Shown one piece after another: positions 24,984 to 34,444 of a stretch of DNA of 58,598 bases (position 1 is the stretch's first letter; every line of letters starts with the position of its first letter). The stretch is from an uncultured Geobacteraceae bacterium. GTDB taxonomy: Bacteria > Desulfobacterota > Desulfuromonadia > Geobacterales > Pseudopelobacteraceae. The position numbers and the translations under genes were made by a program. Below the pieces are notes generated by a model. That model was not told where the DNA came from. It worked only from the letters and a program-made list of their open reading frames with translations, and made no database searches. The stretch covers positions 1 through 58,598 of the forward strand of contig CAIYDX010000364.1 in NCBI GenBank assembly GCA_903925005.1. Direction: 5' to 3'.

Positions 24984-25856
24984 ATGAAAATCATTGATTT
25001 GATCAACAGGGATGAACAATTTATTTCACTTGAATTTTTTCCGCCGAAATCACGCGAAGATTGGCCGGCATTTTTTAAAACAGTACAGCAGCTTGCGCAG
25101 TTGAAGCCGCTTTTTGCCTCCGTGACATATGGAGCCGGTGGCAGTACCAATGTGGATTCTCTGGAAATTGTCACACGCCTGCAGAAAGAGTATGGCCTGG
25201 AAACCATGGCGCATCTGACCTGTATCGGCTCGACACCCGACGAAATCGCCACTTTTCTGAATGAACTGGCTGCGGCCGGTGTTAGCAACGTGCTGGCCTT
25301 GCGCGGGGATCCTCCTCAGAATGGGACGGTTGAATCAGCCCTTACCTCTTATCTGCACAATGCTTCCGATCTGGTCGCCCTGATTCAAGCTTCGTTTCCC
25401 GCCAAGGGAATCGGCGTTGCCGGATATCCGGAAGCTCACCCCGAAGCTGCAAATCCGGAGGAAGACCTCTCTTTTTTGAAACTGAAACTGGATAGTGGGG
25501 CAGACTTTGCGATAACACAGCTGTTCTTTGACAACAGCCAGTATCACAATTTTGTGAAGCGGGCGCGCGAGGCGGGAATAACCAAGCCGATTATTCCCGG
25601 TATTCTGCCGGTCGTCAGCCTAAAGGTCGTTAAAAGAATCGTCTCAATGTGCGGCGCAACTATTCCGGCAGAGTTTCTTGCCGAGCTGGAACATGCGGAT
25701 CAAACAGGCGGAGCCGCCGCTGTACAAATAGTCGGCGTTGCCCACGCCCGCAAACAGATCCGGGAACTTCTCGACTCGGGAGTCCCCGGAGTACATCTCT
25801 ATACGCTCAACCGGGCTGAAGTTGTATTAGAGCTGGTAGAGGGTCTGGAGCTGTAG
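24984..25856 (+). CDS. metF: Methylenetetrahydrofolate reductase
   Basis: FAD enzyme that reduces 5,10-methylene-THF to 5-methyl-THF for methionine synthesis, and in anaerobes also for the methyl branch of one-carbon flow. It is 290 aa, the normal bacterial length, a TIM barrel. Diagnostic segments: SLEFFPPKS with the catalytic Glu, SVTYGAGGST, HLTCIGSTPDEI, LALRGDPP, GVAGYPEAHPEA and the ITQLFFDN strand. AAAGGGAG lies 7 nt before the ATG. It stands alone, divergent from the DUF815 gene and convergent with cheB, from which a heptamer hairpin separates it. Confidence 0.97.
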   Translation: MKIIDLINRDEQFISLEFFPPKSREDWPAFFKTVQQLAQLKPLFASVTYGAGGSTNVDSLEIVTRLQKEYGLETMAHLTCIGSTPDEIATFLNELAAAGVSNVLALRGDPPQNGTVESALTSYLHNASDLVALIQASFPAKGIGVAGYPEAHPEAANPEEDLSFLKLKLDSGADFAITQLFFDNSQYHNFVKRAREAGITKPIIPGILPVVSLKVVKRIVSMCGATIPAEFLAELEHADQTGGAAAVQIVGVAHARKQIRELLDSGVPGVHLYTLNRAEVVLELVEGLEL

Positions 25857-25878
25857 CGGAGTAGTTTTATTAACAGTT

Positions 25879-25979
25879 GATGAGGGATGAGAGATGAGAA
25901 AATCATCTCTCATCTCTCATCTCTCATCTCTCATCTCTCATCTCTCATCCCTCATCCCTCATCTCTCATCCCTCATCCG
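25879..25979. repeat. Heptanucleotide array and hairpin between metF and cheB
   Basis: About eleven copies of the 7-bp unit CATCTCT/CATCCCT run from 25904 to 25979. They are preceded by the inverted form, so GATGAGGGATGAGAGATGA (25879-25897) pairs with the array start (25903-25921) with one G-U. It lies between convergent genes and so may act as a terminator. The copy number looks prone to slippage. It ends 6 bp before the cheB stop codon. Confidence 0.75.
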
Positions 25980-25985
25980 TTTTCA

Positions 25986-27071
25986 TCATACCCTGATAAC
26001 TCTCTGTCCGCTGAACGCCAGACAATTCATGATCCTGCGCGGAATATCGGACAGTGGCGATATTTCATCCACCCCGCCCCGCGCTATAGCCTCTTTCGGC
26101 ATACCGAACACCACGCAGCTCGCTTCATCCTGGGCAATGGTATGGGCTCCGGTTTGATTCATCTCCAGCATTCCTGCCGCACCATCATCTCCCATGCCGG
26201 TCATGATTATGCCGATACAATTTTTCCCGGCGCTGTTGGCGGCGGAGCGGAACAGCACATCCACGGATGGACGGTGGCGGCTGACCGGCGGGGCGTCGGC
26301 AATCCGGGTTATATAGTTGGCGCCGCTGCGAGCAAGCAGCAGATGCCGGTCCCCGGGAGCTATATAGGCATGGCCAGGGAGTATTCGGTCATCATCACGC
26401 GCCTCCTTGACCGAAATTCGGCAGAGGCGGTCAAGGCGATTGGCAAAGGCGCTGGTAAATGCCGCGGGCATATGCTGGGTTATCAGGATACCTGGCGAGT
26501 CGGCCGGCATGGCGGTCAGCACATCCTTCAACGCTTCGGTTCCTCCGGTGGAAGCCCCGATTATCACCAGCTTCTCGGTAGTCATGATATGCGAATTCAG
26601 TGAGGGGAGCACCACATCGGCACTGTTTTTCTTTTCGACTTTCAGCTGCGCAGGGCGAACAAGGTTTTTAATCCTGACTGAGGAAGCCCCGCGAATCTTG
26701 TCTACTATCTCCTGACAGCTCTCGTGCAAACCCTTACTGATGTCGATCTTCGGCTTCGTGACATAGTCGAATGCCCCCAGCTCCAGAGCCCGCAGCGTGA
26801 TATCCGAACTTTTTTCGGTCAGCGACGAAACCATCACCACCGGCATCGGGCGGAGCCGCATCAGCTTTTCCAGAAAAGCCAGCCCGTCCATGCGCGGCAT
26901 CTCAACATCAAGAGTCAGCACATCCGGATTAAGAGCCTTGATCCGGTCGCGGGCAATGAATGGATCCGGAGCTACGCCGACCACGGTCATATCCGGCTGG
27001 CTGTTGATCAATTCGGTTAAGAGACTCCTGATCAGAGCGGAGTCATCGACAATCAGGACTTTTATCGGCAT
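25986..27071 (-). CDS. cheB: Chemotaxis methylesterase/response regulator CheB
   Basis: Removes methyl groups from, and deamidates, receptor glutamates. About 361 aa. The N-terminal receiver has [11 protein letters not shown] and the phospho-acceptor Asp55 ([12 protein letters not shown]). The C-terminal esterase carries the Ser-His-Asp triad in [19 protein letters not shown] and [10 protein letters not shown]. The start at 27071 is preceded by GGAGATATTC; an earlier in-frame Met lacks a site. It is the last gene of the chemosensory operon, 36 bp after the HD-GYP gene. Its partner methyltransferases are the CheR at 29.8-30.7 kb and perhaps the CheR-like protein at 35.1 kb. Confidence 0.96.
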   Translation of the reverse strand: MPIKVLIVDDSALIRSLLTELINSQPDMTVVGVAPDPFIARDRIKALNPDVLTLDVEMPRMDGLAFLEKLMRLRPMPVVMVSSLTEKSSDITLRALELGAFDYVTKPKIDISKGLHESCQEIVDKIRGASSVRIKNLVRPAQLKVEKKNSADVVLPSLNSHIMTTEKLVIIGASTGGTEALKDVLTAMPADSPGILITQHMPAAFTSAFANRLDRLCRISVKEARDDDRILPGHAYIAPGDRHLLLARSGANYITRIADAPPVSRHRPSVDVLFRSAANSAGKNCIGIIMTGMGDDGAAGMLEMNQTGAHTIAQDEASCVVFGMPKEAIARGGVDEISPLSDIPRRIMNCLAFSGQRVIRV

Positions 27072-27107
27072 GAATATCTCCAGGCACAAACTTACATAGC
27101 CTTATCC

Positions 27108-28694
27108 TCATTCAACGTCCGAAGTTCTTTCGGAATCTGCTGTGGCAAAGCATTCGTAAATTTCATCGAACGTACCGTCAATATTACTGAAAACGGTCAG
27201 AATATCCGGATCGAAGTGTGACGGCTCTATCCTGCCGTCTCCTTCCATAATTATGCGGCAGGCGGTTTTGTGATCAAAGGGAGGTTTGTAGCTCCGTCTG
27301 TTGCGCAGGGCGTCATAGTTATCGGCTATGGTAACGATGCGGGCATCCAGCGGAATAGCCGCGCCGCGCAAGCCAAAAGGATAACCGCCACCGCTCCACC
27401 GCTCATGGTGGTGAAGCGCAATGTTGCGGGCTATTTCCAACCGGGGATGATTGCCGATGATTTTGGCTCCGTACAGCGGATGCTCACGCATCAGGGACAT
27501 CTCGGTGTCCGTAAGTTTACCCGGTTTTTTTAACAGCTCTGGCGGGATATGGATTTTACCCACATCGTGAAGTTGACTCTGCTGCGCAATAATCTTCGCC
27601 AGCTCTTCAGAATAACCGATCCGGCGACAAATCGCGGCGCAGTATTGGCCGACACGCAGAATATGATTGCCGGTATCTTCATCGTTTGCCTCGGCAGCCC
27701 TGGCCAAAGACGTGATGGTATACAGGAAAGCCTCGTCGGTCTGGTGGTGTTGCGCCGAAATGGCATCCATGTAACGCGACTGCACGGCAAGGTTCTTGAG
27801 TACCGCGGCATCTCCGGCTGTAACAGGAGCCGGGTAGTTGAGGGCACAGAGAACACGGCGACCGTTGCGGTACCAGACAAGGTTGCGCGGTTTTTCACCA
27901 AAGCGGCTGAAATGTTTTACAAAACGCCTGAGGAGCGGGTCGTCCGGAAGTTGCTCATCTTCGTTAATGTAGTAAAGGGCATGGCTGCCGACTGACAGAT
28001 TCAGATCCAGATCCGGATGATCCAGAAAACAACTTTTCTGTAGCGGCATCCCCCTCTCCGTCTCGTACATTAACCATTCCGGCTGCCCGGCCAGACCATT
28101 TGTCAAAGTCATGATCAGGCAGGCTGGACTATGCGTTGCCGCACCGCCTTCCCCGCAGAAAAAACCCTCCACAATCCGGTTGAGCTGCCATTCCATCTGG
28201 ATACTCAGATTAATAGAGCTATCCAGATTTTTCTCACTGTAATCAATCAGCGAGTTTATGGTCTGATAAGCGACAGAGATGTAACTCTCCCTTTCGCTAA
28301 GAATTCTGGCTTTTTGAACAAGTTCGACGCAATGTCGCAGGGAAGCGTCCAGCTTTTCCCGATCCAACGGTTTGAGCAGATAGTGGCATATGCCGAGATC
28401 AATCGCACCCAGAAGATATTTTGCCTCGTTGTAAGCCGATGTCAGGATAATGGTCGCCTTATCATTCTCTTTCAAAATAGCGCGGGACATCTCCAGACCA
28501 TCCATGACCGGCATTTTGATGTCGGTCAATACAATATCCGGTATCTTATCACGATACAGCTCATATCCCGCCGCCCCGTTTTCCGCCATTAATACCTGGT
28601 CGAACCGGCGATTAAGAAACCACAGCATATTCTCGCGGATTACATCGTCATCCTCAACGTACAGGATCGACGTATCCTTTATCTTTGTGATCAT
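27108..28694 (-). CDS. Response regulator with HD-GYP c-di-GMP phosphodiesterase domain
   Basis: About 528 aa. Receiver 1-120 with ILYVEDDDV and Asp58 (IVLTDIKMPVMDG), a middle region of about 190 aa with no clear family, then HD-GYP. The catalytic set is present: QLHDVGKIHIP, MREHPLYGAKII, HHHERWSGGGYP and IADNYDALRNRR; the usual Asp in the HHE..DG.GYP motif is Ser. It probably hydrolyses c-di-GMP when phosphorylated. The start region overlaps the 3' end of the preceding kinase gene by about 40 bp; an in-frame ATG at 28706 is an alternative, but the G-rich site (GGATGGGGGG) favours 28694. In this operon without CheY, its receiver is a candidate CheA or kinase target. Confidence 0.9.
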   Translation of the reverse strand: MITKIKDTSILYVEDDDVIRENMLWFLNRRFDQVLMAENGAAGYELYRDKIPDIVLTDIKMPVMDGLEMSRAILKENDKATIILTSAYNEAKYLLGAIDLGICHYLLKPLDREKLDASLRHCVELVQKARILSERESYISVAYQTINSLIDYSEKNLDSSINLSIQMEWQLNRIVEGFFCGEGGAATHSPACLIMTLTNGLAGQPEWLMYETERGMPLQKSCFLDHPDLDLNLSVGSHALYYINEDEQLPDDPLLRRFVKHFSRFGEKPRNLVWYRNGRRVLCALNYPAPVTAGDAAVLKNLAVQSRYMDAISAQHHQTDEAFLYTITSLARAAEANDEDTGNHILRVGQYCAAICRRIGYSEELAKIIAQQSQLHDVGKIHIPPELLKKPGKLTDTEMSLMREHPLYGAKIIGNHPRLEIARNIALHHHERWSGGGYPFGLRGAAIPLDARIVTIADNYDALRNRRSYKPPFDHKTACRIIMEGDGRIEPSHFDPDILTVFSNIDGTFDEIYECFATADSERTSDVE

Positions 28695-29706
28695 GTTGCC
28701 CCCCATCCGTTATCGAAGCCGGCAACCGAAGGCCAAACAGTGCGCCTTCCGGGATATTTTCAGCCCAGAGTTCTCCCCCCATGCTGTTTTCAATAATCAG
28801 TTTCGAAATATACAGGCCTATTCCGATGTCGATGGCTTCTTTAGTTTTAGTTGTGAAATACGGCATAAAGAGTTGCTCCATCGCAGTTTCGGCTATACCG
28901 CCGCCGTTGTCTGAAACGGTCATGACGGCATCATAATCGCCATGCGTGAAGTTTATCTCGATTCGTCCCCGAAATTCCGGCCCTATCAGGCGTTGCCGTT
29001 CCTGAATTGCATCATTGGCATTGCCCAGCAGGTTGAGAATCACTTGATTGAAACTGTTTTGACACCCGGCAACCTGAAAATTTTCCGCCCCCTCGATTGC
29101 ATTGATTATGATGTCCGGATAATTTGAAAACCAGCCGGATATCAGTCCCACTATCTCCTCTATACTGCGCATCGGAATAAAATGCTGTGTTGTCACTTCA
29201 GGATTGAGAAACATCCGGAAATCGTCCAGGGTCCTCGACAGCATTGTTATCTGTTCCACAATCTTGAACGCGGATAGATTAAGATATTCTTCATCCAGTT
29301 CACCGTATTCCCAGGCATCCTTGATGTTTTGGACAATGATCGATACACCGTTCAGCGGTTGGCGCCATTGATGGGCAATGGCCCCCAGCAACTCTCCCAT
29401 AGCGGCATGGCGCGCCTGATGGAGCATGACGCGTTCTTGCGCCGCCTGTTTCTGCCGCATCGCCTCGATTCGGGATTCCATGGAACTCTGCAACTCGTAT
29501 AACTCGCTGTTTTTTTGCAGAACGAGTGATTCAAGGTGGGTAGTATACAGATGCAGGAACTCCACACCGACATCAGCCGAGGCGCTACCGGCGGAGATGA
29601 TGTCGGCACATGGGGAACCAGCCGTATTTCCATCAGCAATCCTGTGTCCAAAGGATGGTTTATATCCTGCAAAATCGATTGTTCTGCATTTTTTCGCACC
29701 GGTCAT
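28654..29706 (-). CDS. Histidine kinase without recognised sensor domain
   Basis: 350 aa, soluble. Residues 1-50 are low-complexity, 50-95 form a coiled coil, then the dimerisation box GELLGAIAHQWRQPLNG with His112 as phospho-acceptor, and HATPase with NLLGNANDAI, DNGGGI and the GIGIGLYIS lid. There is no PAS, GAF or membrane segment, so it presumably takes its signal from a partner, for example the receptor array encoded in the same operon. Its 3' end overlaps the HD-GYP regulator gene, which is its most likely phosphorylation partner. A GAGGA lies 8 nt before the ATG. Confidence 0.9.
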   Translation of the reverse strand: MTGAKKCRTIDFAGYKPSFGHRIADGNTAGSPCADIISAGSASADVGVEFLHLYTTHLESLVLQKNSELYELQSSMESRIEAMRQKQAAQERVMLHQARHAAMGELLGAIAHQWRQPLNGVSIIVQNIKDAWEYGELDEEYLNLSAFKIVEQITMLSRTLDDFRMFLNPEVTTQHFIPMRSIEEIVGLISGWFSNYPDIIINAIEGAENFQVAGCQNSFNQVILNLLGNANDAIQERQRLIGPEFRGRIEINFTHGDYDAVMTVSDNGGGIAETAMEQLFMPYFTTKTKEAIDIGIGLYISKLIIENSMGGELWAENIPEGALFGLRLPASITDGGQHDHKDKGYVDPVR

Positions 29707-29743
29707 GGCGGTATCCTCTTTAACGACCTCTCATCCCTCCTCA

Positions 29744-29775
29744 CGCATAGCACTCCTCACGCATAGCACTCCTCA
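29744..29775. repeat. 16-bp tandem duplication at the end of cheR
   Basis: The unit CGCATAGCACTCCTCA occurs twice in direct succession, covering the last codons and stop of cheR and the first bases after it. On the minus strand each copy contains TGAGGAG, so one copy supplies the stop codon and a spare ribosome-site-like sequence. Confidence 0.7.
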
Positions 29776-30665
29776 CCATACGCCACATCACCCGAACAGA
29801 CCGGTTGACAGATATGAGGGCGGTAGACCGTTTTTCCGCAGTGGTCGAACAGATCGGCCACATGATTGAGATTTTCAGAATGACCGGCAAAAAACAGACC
29901 GTCGGTTTTAAGATGCCGCAAAACATGCTGTAATACTCGTTTCTGAGTGGAGCGATCGAAATATATCATCACGTTTCTGCAAAAAACGGCGTCATACTGA
30001 ACAGAATGCGGCCAGACATGGTCGAGCAGATTAACTGTATTAAAGGTAACCATCTTCTGCAATTCCGGACGAACCTTGACGTAGCCGCAATTTTCCTTCC
30101 CCCCCCTTAAAAAGTAGCGCCGCATAATTTGTTCGGACAGGAATTCGATACGCTCGACCGGATAGATCCCCGCCCGGGCCGTCGCAAGAACCCCCGGATC
30201 AACGTCGGTGGCCATGATGTCAACCGGCGGAGCCAGCGACCCGAACTGTTCCGCCATACTTATCGCTATGGAATAAGGCTCCTCTCCTGTGGATGCCGCG
30301 CTGCTCCAGAGCTTGACTCTTCCGCTGGATGCCTTTTTTACGGCATGTTCCGCCAGGATCGAAAAATGATGCTCTTCACGGAAGAATGAAGTCAGATGCG
30401 TAGTCAGCGCACCGACAAACGGTCCCCACTCCGACCCGTCCCCCTTGGTCAAATAATCCAGATAAACGCTGAATGAATCCAGTTCCAGAAGCCGCAAACG
30501 CCGTGAGAGCCGGGAATAAACCATCTCGGCCTTTTTCGGAGGAAGACAAACTCCGGCACGTTGATACATCAGAGCGCTGATCCGCTTGAAATCGTCTGCG
30601 GTAAAGCGGTATTCGTGCTGTCCGCTACCGGAGTTGAAGCTGGACGTCGAATTCGACAGCTGCAT
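29757..30665 (-). CDS. cheR: Chemotaxis methyltransferase CheR
   Basis: SAM-dependent methyltransferase acting on receptor glutamates, about 302 aa. The N-terminal all-alpha domain has FKRISALMYQRAGVCLPPKK; the SAM site is LWSSAASTGEEPYSIAI; later motifs are IMATDVD and YDAVFCRNVMIYFD. The beta-subdomain segment RGGKENCGYVKV matches E. coli CheR in length, including the glycine-bearing loop that distinguishes pentapeptide-binding CheRs. This fits the EWNEF end of the neighbouring receptor. Start at 30665 has TAGGAG 7 nt upstream; upstream in-frame Mets lack a site. It lies between the MCP gene and the histidine kinase. Confidence 0.94.
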   Translation of the reverse strand: MQLSNSTSSFNSGSGQHEYRFTADDFKRISALMYQRAGVCLPPKKAEMVYSRLSRRLRLLELDSFSVYLDYLTKGDGSEWGPFVGALTTHLTSFFREEHHFSILAEHAVKKASSGRVKLWSSAASTGEEPYSIAISMAEQFGSLAPPVDIMATDVDPGVLATARAGIYPVERIEFLSEQIMRRYFLRGGKENCGYVKVRPELQKMVTFNTVNLLDHVWPHSVQYDAVFCRNVMIYFDRSTQKRVLQHVLRHLKTDGLFFAGHSENLNHVADLFDHCGKTVYRPHICQPVCSGDVAYGEECYA

Positions 30666-30780
30666 GGCTTTGCTCCTACTTTGTTTTTTGAGGAAAACCG
30701 ACATCAAAGACAAATCCCCAGCACCTCGTAACATCTAAATCTACCCACCCTCACTCCCCCCTTATTTAATGGGGGAAGCC

Positions 30781-30840
30781 TTTAAGTCTCCCCTTAAATA
30801 AGGGGAGATTTAAAGGGGGTAAGGGGGTAAGGGGGTAAGT
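30781..30840. repeat. Hairpin plus GGGGGTAA tandem repeat after the MCP gene
   Basis: CTCCCCTTA and TAAGGGGAG (30788-30807) form a tight hairpin extended by TTTAA/TTAAA flanks. Three copies of the 8-bp unit GGGGGTAA follow (30813-30837). It lies just past the MCP stop and before cheR, so it may lower read-through between them. Confidence 0.55.
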
Positions 30841-30846
30841 TGTCCA

Positions 30847-33800
30847 TTAAAACTCATTCCACTCAACATCATGCCCGACAGCCTTGGCCACTTCAGCGCC
30901 CCTGGCTTCGTTGTAACCGCTGGCCTTGTGATAGCCATTAGCTTTACCGGACTTTTCCGCCACCTTGGCCTGCTTTACGGCTTTAGGCACGGCCTGCCCC
31001 TTTGCGGCGACCGGCTCCATCTTCAACACCTTGGCTGTTTCGCGTTGCTGCCCTTTGCTCTGATCGTCAAGCTTGAAGCGGTTAACCGCCTCTACCAGCA
31101 ACTGAGCCTGTTCTTCCAGTGCGCCGGCGGCAGCCGAAGCCTGCTGCACGACCGAGGCATTCTGCTGGGTGATCTCGTCCATGCTGGTGATGGCGCCGTT
31201 GACCTGTTCGATACCGCTCGACTGTTCAATTGAAGCGGCCGAGATTTCAGACATGATGTCGGTCACCCGTTTGATGCTGGTGACGATCTCCTGCATGGTC
31301 TGGCCAGCCTCTCCTACCAGCTTGCTGCCATTACCGACCTTGTCCACCGAATCGCTGATCAGCTCCTTGATCTCCTTTGCCGCCGCTGCGCTCCGCTGAG
31401 CCAGATTGCGCACCTCGCCGGCCACGACCGCGAAACCGCGCCCCTGTTCACCAGCCCTTGCCGCTTCAACCGCCGCATTCAAAGCCAGAATATTCGTCTG
31501 AAAAGCGATGCCGTCGATAACCGATATGATATCGGCAATTTTCTTTGAACTGCCACTGATGGACTCCATCGTATCCACCACGCGGGTGATGACATTGCCA
31601 CCCTTGACCGCTACATCGCTGGCATCGATCGCAAGCTGGTTGGCCTGCTGCGAATTGTCGGCGTTCTGTTTGACGGTGGAGGTCAACTCTTCCATGCTGG
31701 AGGCGATCTCTTCCAGGGACGATGCCTGGGTCTCGGTGCGCTGGGCCAGGTCAGAGTTGCCGGTGGCGATCTGTTTGGTAGCACTGGCGATCGAATCGGA
31801 GCTGGAACCGACATTACCAACGATCTCGCGCAGATTGGCCGTCATAGTGACAAAAGCATTGCCTATGGCATCGTTTTCGGAGGCCGGTTTAACGTTCACG
31901 GTCAGGTCGCCTTCGGCAATCTGCTCAGCCACGCCGGCCAATGTCTTCAGTTGCGCCACCATGCGGGTCAAGGCCTGCATCAGCTGATCCTGAGGGGAGC
32001 GCTCGCGCACCTCAACCGACAGGTTGCCGAGGGCAATCTGTTCGGCAGCACCGGTGACTGAGTTCATCGCGTCTATAAGCACGTTAAGGTTGTTCTTGAT
32101 CTCGTTAAAGTCGCCGTTATAGTTGTCGGAGATTTTGGGCGGAATATCACCCTTGCTGATCCGGTCAACATACTCGGCGGCCACATTCAGCGGGCCGATA
32201 ACCGAGTCGAGGCAGTCGTTGACGCCGGAAACTATTTTTTGAAAATCGCCTTGATGTTTTGAAGCATCAGCGCGGGTGGCCAGTTTGCCGTCTACAGCGG
32301 CTTTCGAAAGCATACCGGCGTCGTCTACTAATGCATTGACCGCCTTGATGCAGGTATTGAGATTGTTCTTGATAGTGTTAAAGTCACCGTTGTAACTGTC
32401 AGTAATAGTTAGTGGAATATCGCCTTTAGAAATTTTGTCAACGTAGTCGGCGGCGACATTCAGTGGGCCGATAACAGAGTCTAGTGTTTGGTTGACACCT
32501 TCCACGATGGCTTGGAAATCACCCTGATGCTTGGAAGCATCAGCGCGAGTGGCAAGTTTGCCTTCCACGGCGGCCTGGGAGAGCATTTTGGCGTCATTGA
32601 CCAGCGCGTTGACCGCCTCGATGGCCTGGTTCAAGTTGTTCTTGATTTCGTTGAAGTCGCCGTTGTAGTTATCAGTGATCTTTGGCGGGATATCTCCCTT
32701 GGAGATGCGATCCACGTATTCGGCAGCCACGTTCAGCGGGCCGATAACCGAGTCAAGGGTCTGGTTGACGCCTTCCACGACTTTCTGGAAGTCGCCCTGG
32801 TGTCTTGTTGCGTCGGCGCGGGTGGCCAATTTACCTTCAACGGCTGCTTTAGAAAGCATACCGGCATCGGCAACAAGAGCATTGACCGCTTTGATACAAG
32901 TATTAAGATTGTTCTTAATGTTGTTGAAGTCTCCGTTGTAGCTGTCGGTAATCTCCGGCGGAATTTCGCCTTTGGAAATTTTGTCTACATAATCGGCAGC
33001 GACGTTCAAGGGGCCGATAACGTCATCAAGTGTTTGATTGACGCCTGCGACTATTTTCTGGTAATCGCCCTGATGCTTCGCGGCATCGGCACGAGTGGCC
33101 AGCTTGCCGTCTGCCGCAGCTTTGGCAAGCATGCCGGCATCCGCGACAAGCGCGGATACGGCGTCAATAGCCTGATTGAGGTTGTTCTTGATTTCGTTAA
33201 AATCACCGTTGTAGCTGTCAGTGATCTTCGGAGGGATATCGCCCTTGGAGATGCGATCCACATACTCGGCAGCTACGTTCAAGGGGCCGATCACGGAGTC
33301 GAGGGTTTCATTGACGCCGACCACTATTTTCTGGAAGTCGCCGTGATGCTTGGAGACATCGGCTCGGGTAGCAAGCTTGCCATCAATCGCTGCTTGGGAG
33401 AGCATACCGGCATCAGCTACCAGGGCGTTGACGGCATCAATGCACTGGTTGAGGTTGTTCTTGATCTCGTTGAAGTCGCCGTTGTAAGTGTCGGTGATCC
33501 TGGGCGGTATGTCGCCCTTGGAGATACGATCCACGTACTCAGCGGCCACGTTCAAGGGCCCGATCACGGCATCCAGGGTCTGGTTGACACCATCCACGAT
33601 TCCGCGAAATTCAAAGTTGATCCCCTCCACTTCACCACGGGTGGCCAGTTGGCCACCCACCGCCGCCTCGGTCAGACGCGCCGACTCATCCAAAAGTCCC
33701 TTGAGGATCGCGGCAATGTTGCGTTTAAGGTAGAAACCGATTCCCATTGCCAGAAGAAGCGCCAACACGATTGCACTCACCATGACCCCTTGCATCCGGA

Positions 33801-34407
33801 CGGTTTCCACTTCTCCGGCCTTGTTCGCTTCATGCCCCAGTTTCACGTTCAGTTCGATCAGTTTTGTCAGGGGCTCATCCACATCCAGAAATATCTTGCG
33901 TGAGTCCAGGGAGGCATCAAACACCTTGGCGTCAATAGCATCGATACGGGCATCATTCAAATTTACTCCAGAAGCAATAATACGGTCTATTTCCCGTGAG
34001 AGGTCAACAACCTGCTGATGCGCCTTTTTCCATGCCTCCCATTTGGGAACGAAACCTTTCCACATGACCGCTTCTTCCTTGGTCTGCGGCAGCGGCTCGT
34101 AGATCTTCCATGCCTCGTCGGCCTTCTTGAGCGCCTTGTCGGCATAGTCATACTGGGCCTTCCTGATTTGCGGTACCATCAACCTGCGGATGATCAGGCC
34201 GCGCTCCGCAACCATGACCCTGTTCATGGACTCGCTCATGAGCAGAAGGCTCTGGACACTTGGAAGCCGGTTGTCTCCGAGTTCACCCAAGTCCTTTGCG
34301 ATTTCTCTCATGCCATATATTCCCACACTACCCATAATGGCGGTTATCAGAACAACCAGCGCAAATCCCGTGATTATCTTGGTTCCAAATTTCATCGTTT
34401 TGAACAT
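30847..34407 (-). CDS. Methyl-accepting chemotaxis protein with a six-unit poly-HAMP array
   Basis: Transmembrane chemoreceptor, 1186 aa, about twice the usual length. TM1 at 10-32, a periplasmic four-helix-bundle-like sensor (about 35-205), TM2 at 206-228. From about 236 to 785 come six 91-residue repeats, each with [33 protein letters not shown] and [13 protein letters not shown] segments. Two further HAMP-like stretches follow ([15 protein letters not shown] and [15 protein letters not shown]). The signalling hairpin holds the standard tip ([23 protein letters not shown]) of the 36-heptad class. A flexible tail of about 70 aa ends in EWNEF, a CheR-tether-like pentapeptide. GGAGG lies 8 nt before the ATG. 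The repeat units fall into two sequence types. Ligand unknown. Confidence 0.95.
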   Translation of the reverse strand: MFKTMKFGTKIITGFALVVLITAIMGSVGIYGMREIAKDLGELGDNRLPSVQSLLLMSESMNRVMVAERGLIIRRLMVPQIRKAQYDYADKALKKADEAWKIYEPLPQTKEEAVMWKGFVPKWEAWKKAHQQVVDLSREIDRIIASGVNLNDARIDAIDAKVFDASLDSRKIFLDVDEPLTKLIELNVKLGHEANKAGEVETVRMQGVMVSAIVLALLLAMGIGFYLKRNIAAILKGLLDESARLTEAAVGGQLATRGEVEGINFEFRGIVDGVNQTLDAVIGPLNVAAEYVDRISKGDIPPRITDTYNGDFNEIKNNLNQCIDAVNALVADAGMLSQAAIDGKLATRADVSKHHGDFQKIVVGVNETLDSVIGPLNVAAEYVDRISKGDIPPKITDSYNGDFNEIKNNLNQAIDAVSALVADAGMLAKAAADGKLATRADAAKHQGDYQKIVAGVNQTLDDVIGPLNVAADYVDKISKGEIPPEITDSYNGDFNNIKNNLNTCIKAVNALVADAGMLSKAAVEGKLATRADATRHQGDFQKVVEGVNQTLDSVIGPLNVAAEYVDRISKGDIPPKITDNYNGDFNEIKNNLNQAIEAVNALVNDAKMLSQAAVEGKLATRADASKHQGDFQAIVEGVNQTLDSVIGPLNVAADYVDKISKGDIPLTITDSYNGDFNTIKNNLNTCIKAVNALVDDAGMLSKAAVDGKLATRADASKHQGDFQKIVSGVNDCLDSVIGPLNVAAEYVDRISKGDIPPKISDNYNGDFNEIKNNLNVLIDAMNSVTGAAEQIALGNLSVEVRERSPQDQLMQALTRMVAQLKTLAGVAEQIAEGDLTVNVKPASENDAIGNAFVTMTANLREIVGNVGSSSDSIASATKQIATGNSDLAQRTETQASSLEEIASSMEELTSTVKQNADNSQQANQLAIDASDVAVKGGNVITRVVDTMESISGSSKKIADIISVIDGIAFQTNILALNAAVEAARAGEQGRGFAVVAGEVRNLAQRSAAAAKEIKELISDSVDKVGNGSKLVGEAGQTMQEIVTSIKRVTDIMSEISAASIEQSSGIEQVNGAITSMDEITQQNASVVQQASAAAGALEEQAQLLVEAVNRFKLDDQSKGQQRETAKVLKMEPVAAKGQAVPKAVKQAKVAEKSGKANGYHKASGYNEARGAEVAKAVGHDVEWNEF
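32085..33722 (-). repeat. Six tandem 273-bp repeats within the MCP gene
   Basis: The codons for IGPLN recur at exactly 273-bp intervals (reference bases near 32192, 32465, 32738, 33011, 33284 and 33557). High DNA similarity makes the array prone to unequal recombination and to mis-assembly. Boundaries are approximate. Confidence 0.85.
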
Positions 34408-34444
34408 GGTAAATTTCCTCCTTTTTTGTTATTGACTGTGCGTA

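Noticed and set aside
25904-25979. Possible CRISPR array
   Set aside because: Repeat unit is 7 bp with no spacers and no cas genes; a simple heptanucleotide array.
32488-33903. Open frame of 471 codons antisense to the MCP repeats
   Set aside because: It repeats with the 273-bp period only because the MCP gene does; no protein signature of its own.
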